Source: Planctomycetota bacterium (lineage in GTDB: Bacteria > Planctomycetota > Planctomycetia > Pirellulales > Pirellulaceae). Taken from it: a DNA stretch of 7,330 nt. The stretch is from positions 1 to 7,330 of the forward strand of contig JAJSAJ010000028.1 in assembly GCA_024274855.1 (NCBI GenBank). Reading direction: 5' to 3'. Below, piece after piece: positions 1 through 4,813 of this stretch. A program made the position numbers and the translations under genes. Below the pieces are notes generated by a model that saw only the letters and a list, made by a program, of their open reading frames with translations, ran no database searches and was not told where the DNA came from. How positions within the stretch are numbered: position 1 is the stretch's first letter; each line of letters starts with the position of its first letter.

Positions 1-28
1 ACGGAGGGGAGGGAAGCTCCGCACATCG

Positions 29-61
29 CCTTAGCTCGCGAAACTTATTCACCCATGGGGG
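29..61 (+). repeat. Inverted fragment of the dispersed repeat (copy 3)
   Basis: Read on the opposite strand, this segment aligns to the core of copy 1 (1480-1511) with two substitutions and one inserted base. It includes the exact blocks CCTTAGCT and ATTCACCCATGGGGG. It lies about 90 bp beyond the arsM stop and points opposite to copies 1 and 2. I see no convincing extension on either side, so it is a remnant or the similarity continues outside the window. The rest of 1-150 shows no gene. Confidence 0.6.
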
Positions 62-150
62 CCCTCGACAAGCGTTCTCCTCCATTTGGCTAAACAGGTA
101 CTCGATTTCTAAGTCGCTCTGTGCGGGACGCACGAACCCACACTTGACGT

Positions 151-1323
151 TCAACAGCAATTGCCGCTATCGGTGCATCGGCCATCAGGACCGGTTGTCG
201 CATCGTATGCGAGCCCCTTCGATTCTCGGGGATCTCGGCGTGCTGATCGCTTGCAATCAAAAGGCTTTGCCTCTTCATGCGGTACCGGCTCGCGAGGTTC
301 GACGAATTCGAAGTACTCCGCGTAAGGTGCTTTTTGAAGCAGTGAAAAGGTTTTGTCGCAGACCGCGATGCGTTCGCCGCGATCGTAGACATGATTGTCA
401 TCGTCTTCGACTTTTTTGAACGGTCCGCGATAAATAACTGCCTGGTTGCGCTCCCAGCACGGTCCCTGCTTGCCCTTATACGCAACGATCGTCATCGAAC
501 GAAACTCGATTCCTTCGACGGTCTGCCACGGTTCGGATGGTCTGGCCGCAATGCGAACGCCGTAGAAGCCCGCCTCTTCAAAGGCCTCGAGAAAGGCCTC
601 TTCGCGGTATGCACCCGAAATGCACCCCGACCATAATTTCGGGTCCTGTTGCATCTGTTCGGGCACATCTTCATCACAAACGATATCGCTGATGGCCGCG
701 CGGCCACCCAATTTCAGCACTCGGAAGATCTCGGCGAATAGTTGGCGCCGGTCTTCCGTGCGAACCAGATTCAGGACGCAGTTGGAGACCACGCAGTCAA
801 CACTCTCGGTCGGAATCATGGGTTGCTGTCGCCGCAGACGTTGTTCAGCCTCGCGCAACACAAGCCATTGTTGCGGGCTGTTGATCTGTATCCCGGCAGT
901 TTCTTTCGCAAGCAATTCAAGGTCAAGTTGCAGGTCCTGGATCATTCCGTAGTGGAATTCGACATTGCTATACCCTAGCTTTGCCGCGATTGTCTGTTGG
1001 TGACGGCTGGCCAGCTCAAGCATGTCCGCATTGCAATCGACCCAGATGACGCGGCCCTTCGAGCCAACAGCCTGCGATAGGATGTAGCATATTTTGCCGC
1101 CTCCCGATCCCAAGTCGAGGACAACCTCTCCCTCGCGGACATAGGGCGTTGGGTCGCCACATCCATAATCGCGTTCCAGGATTTCCTTTGGAATAATGTC
1201 AAGATACTCCGGCCGGTATTGGACAGGACAGCAGAGTGCCGGTTCCTGGGCTTTCGCAGCGGCCGAGTAACGATCGGCCACGGATGATTCAGGGTTGTTT
1301 TCGATTCGTGTCGTGGTTGACAT
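151..1323 (-). CDS. arsM: Arsenite S-adenosylmethionine methyltransferase, long arsenosugar-associated type
   Basis: The 390-residue product should methylate As(III) in the cytoplasm using SAM. The SAM-binding motif I is VLDLGSGGGK (68-77). The ArsM cysteines are all visible: C31-C32 in CCPV, C55 in YGCG, C182 in SNCVLNL and C234 in CISGA. The last three correspond to the As-binding triad known from characterised ArsM enzymes. Residues about 130-170 form an insert, and about 285-390 form a C-terminal extension (GPCWERNQAVIYRGP; ends GNCC), which I associate with the arsenosugar-type ArsM rather than the short detoxifying type. I chose the ATG at 1323 because GAGGAG lies 10 nt upstream and the ArsM similarity begins soon after. 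The frame stays open to 1524, but that part is intergenic repeat. The upstream neighbour DUF547 is 483 bp away, so the gene probably has its own promoter. The radical SAM partner ArsS is not in the window. Family assignment is firm; the arsenosugar role is inferred. Confidence 0.92.
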   Translation of the reverse strand: MSTTTRIENNPESSVADRYSAAAKAQEPALCCPVQYRPEYLDIIPKEILERDYGCGDPTPYVREGEVVLDLGSGGGKICYILSQAVGSKGRVIWVDCNADMLELASRHQQTIAAKLGYSNVEFHYGMIQDLQLDLELLAKETAGIQINSPQQWLVLREAEQRLRRQQPMIPTESVDCVVSNCVLNLVRTEDRRQLFAEIFRVLKLGGRAAISDIVCDEDVPEQMQQDPKLWSGCISGAYREEAFLEAFEEAGFYGVRIAARPSEPWQTVEGIEFRSMTIVAYKGKQGPCWERNQAVIYRGPFKKVEDDDNHVYDRGERIAVCDKTFSLLQKAPYAEYFEFVEPREPVPHEEAKPFDCKRSARRDPRESKGLAYDATTGPDGRCTDSGNCC

Positions 1324-1333
1324 GAAAGAGAGT

Positions 1334-1339
1334 CTCCTC
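1334..1339 (-). promoter_or_regulatory. Ribosome binding site deciding the arsM start
   Basis: The minus strand reads GAGGAG here, 10 nt before the ATG at 1323. This supports a 390-residue product over the 457-residue frame that opens at 1524. No comparable site was used to support the upstream start, which lies inside a repeat. Confidence 0.7.
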
Positions 1340-1433
1340 AGTCCGATAACTAAATGTTGCCCATCACCTAGGGCTTTCGGTTGTGTTGTGCAGGCCCTGC
1401 GCGAATGCTTCGTGTGCGAACAACGGGAACGAC

Positions 1434-1700
1434 CTAAGGAGTCGCCAATCAATAACTGTCGCACGCTTCCGGGTACGGACCCCCATGGGTGAATCAGTCT
1501 CGCAGCTAAGGAGGATCGCCGCACGAACGCTCCTCAGTAAATGCGACAACAATTAATCTGCCGGTCCTAAAGGAGTCTGTCTTCCCCGTGTTACTAACCT
1601 CGAAAATCGCCAAGATTGTGACAGAAATCCAGCGACCAATGGACACGGGCCAATGGTGTCCGAGCGGTGGCTCGAAGCTGCTTGGCGACCCTGCCACCTT
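1434..1700 (-). repeat. Dispersed intergenic repeat, copy 1, upstream of arsM
   Basis: This segment matches copy 2 (4483-4736) in the same orientation. The best part is 1481-1530 against 4543-4592, 49 of 50 bases identical, including a 34-bp perfect run at 1497-1530. Similarity continues leftwards through CCAATCAATAACTG and rightwards through GCCGGTCCT, CCAGCGACCAA and CCCTGCC with more divergence. Copy 1 lacks 13 bases present in copy 2 next to CCCATGGG, and it has a 1-base difference after the core. These indels put the similar peptide fragments into different frames, so the repeat is noncoding. It fills most of the 483-bp gap between DUF547 and arsM and ends about 110 bp before the arsM start. 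Outer boundaries are approximate. I see no transposase, clear terminal inverted repeats or target duplication, so its nature is unknown. The remainder of the gap (1324-1433 and 1701-1806) shows nothing I can name. Confidence 0.85.
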
Positions 1701-1806
1701 ATGGTCTTCCAGGACGAACTGTCAACCCAGTCGATTTCCCGCGACACACGACAAGCGGCCCGTCCGAACGAAGCCACACCCGTGATGACCGCAGCCAATC
1801 CGGCCA

Positions 1807-2655
1807 TCATTGTTGGTTCAAGTTCCAATTGTAGTCAAGATACGAGATGGAGAAGTTCTTGCTTGCGATCAATCTTCGGCTCATTTCGTCGGGCATGTAA
1901 TCGGCGAAATGTGCCAATCCGGCCTGCTTGGTCGGCCCGAAATCCTTGCTGAACCACTTAAGGATCGACGACGTGCGAACTTGGCGGCGAGGAACGTCGA
2001 TCTGTAGATTTGTGCGGCGCGCAAAAAAGTCTCGCGTGTTTTCGACCAATTGGGCTTCGATCTTCGACGGTTGGTAGGCCCTGTTCAGCAGCCTCGGACA
2101 GCCGATCGAAGCGCAGACGATCGCGAAATGAATCCGGGGCTCGCCCTCTTTCCGCAGAATCTCGTGCTCGATCGCGTTGAGTGAATAGCGTTTGTTGCCA
2201 ACCGGTAGAAGGAGGTCTTTCCATATGTTGTAACCGAAGACCGCCGCCGTGTGATTGCGAATGCTTGTTGTCGGGTAAACATCCAAGATACCGCGAATCG
2301 TCAGTGCGTTGTACGCATTGATCCAGAAAGCCAGACAACCCTCTCGAGTTGTTCGAGCTGCAGGATTGGCCTGGCTAAGATCCGCCAAATAGGCTTTCAA
2401 CGCCCCGTTGTCGCCGGCCGATGCCTTCCACGCTGCATAGTTGACCATGCCATCGTCGTCGACATATTTCCGAAGAAGACGATCCCACGTGGAATGGTCC
2501 ACTTGATCGAGTGGAATGTCCTGACGGTTGCTTACCGAAACGACCAGTAAATCATGACCGGTAACGACGTGTCGGCTAGAATTCGAGTAACCCAGAAAGA
2601 CAGCCCAGCCAGCTGCGAATAGCGTTGCCATCGTCAAGTACACATTCCTTCGCAT
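1807..2655 (-). CDS. DUF547 domain protein, membrane-anchored or exported
   Basis: The 282-residue product begins with a short basic segment and a hydrophobic stretch (about 7-22), giving a membrane anchor or uncleaved signal. A DUF547 domain then fills about 55-280. Family hallmarks are visible in order: WDRLLRKYVDDDGMVNYAAW (57-76), AFWINAYNALTI (109-120), IEHEILR (162-168), HFAIVCASIGCPRL (176-189), WFSKDFG (234-240) and a C-terminal SYLDYNWNLN (271-280). Length is normal for the family and nothing is broken. The biochemical role of DUF547 is not established to my knowledge, so none is assigned. The invariant-looking H163, H176, C181 and C186 would be the first residues to test for a catalytic or metal site. 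The start is supported by AAAGGA 7 nt upstream. It lies 257 bp after the YHS gene and 483 bp before arsM, so it need not be co-transcribed with either. Confidence 0.9.
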   Translation of the reverse strand: MRRNVYLTMATLFAAGWAVFLGYSNSSRHVVTGHDLLVVSVSNRQDIPLDQVDHSTWDRLLRKYVDDDGMVNYAAWKASAGDNGALKAYLADLSQANPAARTTREGCLAFWINAYNALTIRGILDVYPTTSIRNHTAAVFGYNIWKDLLLPVGNKRYSLNAIEHEILRKEGEPRIHFAIVCASIGCPRLLNRAYQPSKIEAQLVENTRDFFARRTNLQIDVPRRQVRTSSILKWFSKDFGPTKQAGLAHFADYMPDEMSRRLIASKNFSISYLDYNWNLNQQ

Positions 2656-2662
2656 TACAAGA

Positions 2663-2668
2663 TCCTTT
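2663..2668 (-). promoter_or_regulatory. Ribosome binding site of the DUF547 gene
   Basis: The minus strand reads AAAGGA, 7 nt before the ATG at 2655, in front of a typical basic-then-hydrophobic N-terminus. It fixes the start. Confidence 0.65.
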
Positions 2669-2708
2669 AATCGAGTTGAGAGATGGTTCAGTTGGCGTTG
2701 CGATTAGC

Positions 2709-2736
2709 CTGTCTGTACGCCGATGTCTGTATGCCG
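2709..2736. repeat. 14-bp tandem direct repeat upstream of the DUF547 gene
   Basis: Two adjacent 14-bp units, CTGTCTGTACGCCG and ATGTCTGTATGCCG, match at 12 of 14 positions. They lie 54-81 bp upstream of the DUF547 ATG, where an operator or activator site would be expected. The 14-bp period is not one helical turn, so binding to one face of the helix is not obvious. No other structure stands out in the rest of the 257-bp gap (2656-2912). Confidence 0.4.
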
Positions 2737-2912
2737 AAGCCGGATTGCGCCGAATCGAATGTCGGTGACCAACGGGAACCAATCCACACGGACTGCGTTT
2801 CGAAGTCGAGAGCTGGCAGTCCAGAGTTGAGAGCTAGAGGTGGCTACACTGAGAAGTCCTTGGTCCTGACTCTCGTAAGCGGGCATTCGTCACAACGGGC
2901 TGGTGGTGTCTG

Positions 2913-3665
2913 CTAACGGCTTCCAGACCCCGAACCGGATCCGGCCGGGCGCCGACTCGCGGAACCTCGCGTACTGGAATCTGAGCTTGGCCGCGTGGTT
3001 GTAGCCGGAGCGGAAAGATACTTATCAGGGCTCGCAAGGAACTCCGTACGATACTCGGCCGATGGGAACAGGTAACGCATTCCACCATGCTGGGCCGCGA
3101 TTTCCGGTTTTCCAGGCACGCTACGCCCCATGTTCAATCGGCAGACCGGGCAGGTACCGCCCAATGCCAGATCGGAGTCGGCAAAAGTGGCCGGCTGGGC
3201 CAAGAACGCTTGCTTTGCGGTCTCGTTTGAAAAAAGAAACAACCGGCCAGAATGAATGGCAGCTTGGCGGACATTGCCCGGAACCCGTTTCCGCATTTTG
3301 ACCCATGCCACAGTGCAGTCACCACCAAGTGCCGGAGTGTATTTGGCTGGATCCGATTGGAACATTGCCTTTGCCTGGTTGTTGGCAAACAGATAGGTTC
3401 GGCCATCGTAAACGAGCCCGTCGGTCGGATTGCCCTTTACCCATGTTTTTCGTTCCAGAACACTCACCGGGCAGTAACCTTCCAATGCAACCGGGGCGTT
3501 TCGAGCCACTGGCCGAGAAGAACCGGATCCGGACTGCATGCGCTGGCCCGAAGCCGGTGGAGGACTATGGCGGCTTCCACTTTGGGCTAGCGCCGAGATG
3601 GTTCCGAGAACTAGCAGGCCGAACATGGCGGCGGCAACCGTCTTGAGATTGAAAATCAATTGCAT
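2913..3665 (-). CDS. Secreted protein with three tandem YHS-like repeats
   Basis: The 250-residue product starts with a signal peptide: K8, a hydrophobic core at 9-26, and a probable cut after ALA27. A Ser/Gly/Pro/Arg linker runs to about 56. Three repeats of about 53-55 residues follow (about 59-112, 113-166, 167-219), each with the plan G-x-C-[PT]-V ... V-x-G-x(n)-G-R/M-x-[YF]-LF-x(n)-F-x(2)-P-x(2)-[YF]. This resembles the YHS domain, a short presumed metal-binding module. The cysteines are C65 (GYCPV), C117 (GDCTV, where Thr replaces Pro), and C172 and C175 (GTCPVC). The tail from 220 is low-complexity and ends in Gly-Ser repeats. I infer a periplasmic or surface metal- or metalloid-binding role; no enzyme motif is seen. 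AGGAG lies 9 nt before the ATG. A MITE-like element begins 28 bp upstream of the start codon. Confidence 0.85.
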   Translation of the reverse strand: MQLIFNLKTVAAAMFGLLVLGTISALAQSGSRHSPPPASGQRMQSGSGSSRPVARNAPVALEGYCPVSVLERKTWVKGNPTDGLVYDGRTYLFANNQAKAMFQSDPAKYTPALGGDCTVAWVKMRKRVPGNVRQAAIHSGRLFLFSNETAKQAFLAQPATFADSDLALGGTCPVCRLNMGRSVPGKPEIAAQHGGMRYLFPSAEYRTEFLASPDKYLSAPATTTRPSSDSSTRGSASRRPAGSGSGSGSR

Positions 3666-3674
3666 AGCGATCGA

Positions 3675-3679
3675 CTCCT
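3675..3679 (-). promoter_or_regulatory. Ribosome binding site of the YHS-repeat gene
   Basis: The minus strand reads AGGAG, 9 nt before the ATG at 3665. Only 5 bp separate it from the direct repeat that borders the mobile element, so the element was inserted into the leader or promoter region of this gene. Confidence 0.7.
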
Positions 3680-3684
3680 GGAAG

Positions 3685-3837
3685 TAGTTGAGCGGCCTTG
3701 ATCGTTAGCCGGTCCAGCAGCGGGCAAACAGGTTCCGGCTGCAGTTCCAAACCTCTTGTAGTGTCCTGGATTACACCATGTCCCGCTCGGCAAGCGGGAC
3801 CTACCTGGACCACCTTACGATCAAGGCCTAGTTGAGC
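3685..3837. mobile_element. MITE-like element with 24-bp TIRs and 9-bp target duplication
   Basis: The element proper is 3694-3828 (135 bp). Its left end 3694-3717 and right end 3805-3828 are inverted copies matching at 21 of 24 positions, with the outermost 12 (GGCCTTGATCGT) perfect. Immediately outside both ends is the same 9-mer, TAGTTGAGC (3685-3693 and 3829-3837), as expected of a duplicated target site. The element is too short for a transposase and has no convincing open frame, so movement would have needed an enzyme from elsewhere. A perfect 8-bp hairpin lies inside at 3780-3800. A 9-bp duplication occurs in several IS families (for example parts of IS4, IS1 and IS256), and I cannot assign one from these ends. 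Confidence 0.8.
3780..3800. repeat. Perfect hairpin inside the MITE-like element
   Basis: GTCCCGCT and AGCGGGAC are perfect inverted copies around the 5-base loop CGGCA. The hairpin could fold in RNA or single-stranded DNA on either strand. No T-run follows on either side, so a classical intrinsic terminator is not supported. In the minus-strand transcript it would sit about 115-135 nt before the YHS gene start. Confidence 0.65.
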
Positions 3838-3981
3838 TAAGGGGAAATGAGAAATTCGGCCACGCCTTCACGACGTTTCATGAGACTGACGTGAAATATC
3901 CCGAATTCTTACAGTACATCTGAAGAAAATCAGCGGCGGTTTGAGGTTTCGGGTTCACGAGTGTCCATCGTTGTGCTAGCG

Positions 3982-4001
3982 GCAATCGCCGGGGCGATTG
4001 C
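3982..4001. repeat. Perfect 8-bp inverted repeat
   Basis: GCAATCGC and GCGATTGC pair perfectly around the loop CGGG. On the plus strand, CTTTGG follows, which is only a weak T-rich tail. On the minus strand no T-run follows. It may be a weak transcription stop after the anti-sigma gene or just a chance palindrome. Confidence 0.4.
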
Positions 4002-4065
4002 TTTGGTCTGTTGGCAACGATGTGACTGCCCAACGTGATGCGGCCCAGATGACATACCGGACAGT

Positions 4066-4102
4066 CGCTGTCTCTTGAGCTACTTCAAGCCACGAGACAG
4101 CG
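4066..4102 (-). terminator. Candidate stem-loop downstream of the anti-sigma gene
   Basis: CGCTGTCTC (4066-4074) and GAGACAGCG (4094-4102) form a perfect 9-bp stem around a 19-base loop. Within the loop, TTGA (4075-4078) and TCAA (4085-4088) can pair further. The structure begins 83 bases past the anti-sigma stop codon in the direction of transcription, a plausible place for a terminator or 3' RNA stabiliser. It has no U-tract, so intrinsic termination is uncertain. Confidence 0.35.
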
Positions 4103-4184
4103 CTGATTGACGCTGATAGCTGGGACGATCAGATCGACGCACGACGGAGCGGGCCAGTAGATCAGTGGAGCGGCTGCGTCGCGC

Positions 4185-4445
4185 CTATTCGGAATGGTCG
4201 CGCAAGGCCGCCTTGATTCGAATTCGGGCTTGCTCAGGAAGAACTGCGTCGGGCGAATCGGATGGTGGGGCGAGTCGATCGGGGTGTTCATGAACCGCAC
4301 GGCGAAGAAATCGCACTTGGCTCGCAAAGCGAAAGCACATACGGCACATGGCAAGATGCATCCAGACCCGGACTCGCAATGAGAATGGCAATTCCCGTTC
4401 CATCGATTCGGAAACAAGCTCGGAAATCTCGCGACAGCGAAGCAT
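4185..4445 (-). CDS. Small zinc-binding anti-sigma factor (zf-HC2 / ZAS type)
   Basis: The 86-residue product has the pattern C4-x25-H30-x3-C34-x2-C37, which is the HxxxCxxC zinc motif of ZAS anti-sigma factors with its preceding cysteine. The surrounding residues (CREISELVSESMERELPF; MHLAMCRMCFRFASQ) and the short tail ending LPEQARIRIKAAL match my recollection of the short soluble zf-HC2 anti-sigma family. There is no membrane segment. Such proteins normally bind and inhibit an ECF sigma factor encoded just upstream, but here the upstream 368 bp holds only the repeat, then a glycosyltransferase gene, so the partner is missing or distant. I chose the ATG at 4445 because C4 falls at the family position. 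The frame opens at 4616, but its extra 57 residues are mostly translated repeat. The ribosome site is weak, and a TTG two codons upstream (4451) is possible. Confidence 0.75.
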   Translation of the reverse strand: MLRCREISELVSESMERELPFSLRVRVWMHLAMCRMCFRFASQVRFLRRAVHEHPDRLAPPSDSPDAVLPEQARIRIKAALRDHSE

Positions 4446-4482
4446 GGCCAAGAGTCTTTTCAGTTCAAATAGATATGTGTGA

Positions 4483-4736
4483 CTAAGGATTTGCCAATCA
4501 ATAACTGCCTCACCCGTCTGCGTACAGACCCCCGTGGGCTTGCCCCATGGGTGAATCCGTCTCGCAGCTAAGGAGGATCGCCGCACGAACGCCCCCCCAG
4601 TAAACGCGACAACCATTGATCCGCCGGTCCTGACTTCAACGATCGTTAAGTTGTTGACAATCTTCCAGCGACCAACGGAAGCGGGCCATTGGGGCCCTGA
4701 GCGGTAGGATCGGAGTTGGTTGCGGCCCTGCCGCCC
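4483..4736 (-). repeat. Dispersed intergenic repeat, copy 2, upstream of the anti-sigma gene
   Basis: This copy fills most of the 368-bp gap between the GT-C gene and the anti-sigma gene, and it ends about 37 bp before the anti-sigma ATG. Its core 4543-4592 differs from copy 1 by one base in 50. It keeps an imperfect hairpin at 4531-4551 (CCCGTGGG with CCCCATGGG around CTTG, one bulge and one G-T pair) that copy 1 has lost by a 13-base deletion. CTAAGGA followed by GCC occurs near its left end (4483) and again in the core (4568), in both full copies. Weak similarity may continue to about 4770. The remaining 4737-4813 shows nothing I can name. The repeat could be a decayed mobile element, a structured RNA or a dispersed regulatory sequence. 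Confidence 0.85.
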
Positions 4737-4813
4737 CGTGAGAGCGCGTTAGTCTTGCCAGATGAAAGACTCGACACGCAAGACGTTGCTCATCCATCGG
4801 CCAGATCACCTGA

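Larger units (their letters stand above)
3838..4184. other. Intergenic stretch between the MITE and the anti-sigma gene
   Basis: No protein gene is supported in these 347 bases. The stretch contains two inverted repeats, at 3982-4001 and 4066-4102, listed separately. On the plus strand, one frame gives a hydrophobic 20-residue run ending in Cys-rich residues (3961-4038), but it has only a GTG start with a poor ribosome site, and an in-frame TGA at 3892 separates it from the ATG at 3847. I do not call it a gene. Confidence 0.6.

Noticed and set aside
121..133. Small hairpin GTGCG-GGA-CGCAC downstream of arsM as a terminator.
   Set aside because: Only 5 bp of stem, no T-run, and it ends 17 bases from the stop codon; too weak to call.
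433..443. An 11-bp match (AATAACTGCCT) between arsM coding sequence and repeat copy 2 at 4500-4510.
   Set aside because: The match does not extend on either side, and in arsM it falls within the conserved QAVIYRGP coding segment, so it is taken as chance.
144..636. Plus-strand open frames across the arsM gene.
   Set aside because: Arg- and Cys-rich compositions typical of antisense shadows, no domains, and they lie fully opposite a well-supported gene.
1390..1400. Palindrome GCAGG-C-CCTGC in the arsM leader as an operator.
   Set aside because: Short, with a one-base centre, and it does not resemble ArsR-type sites I know; no second copy upstream of other genes.
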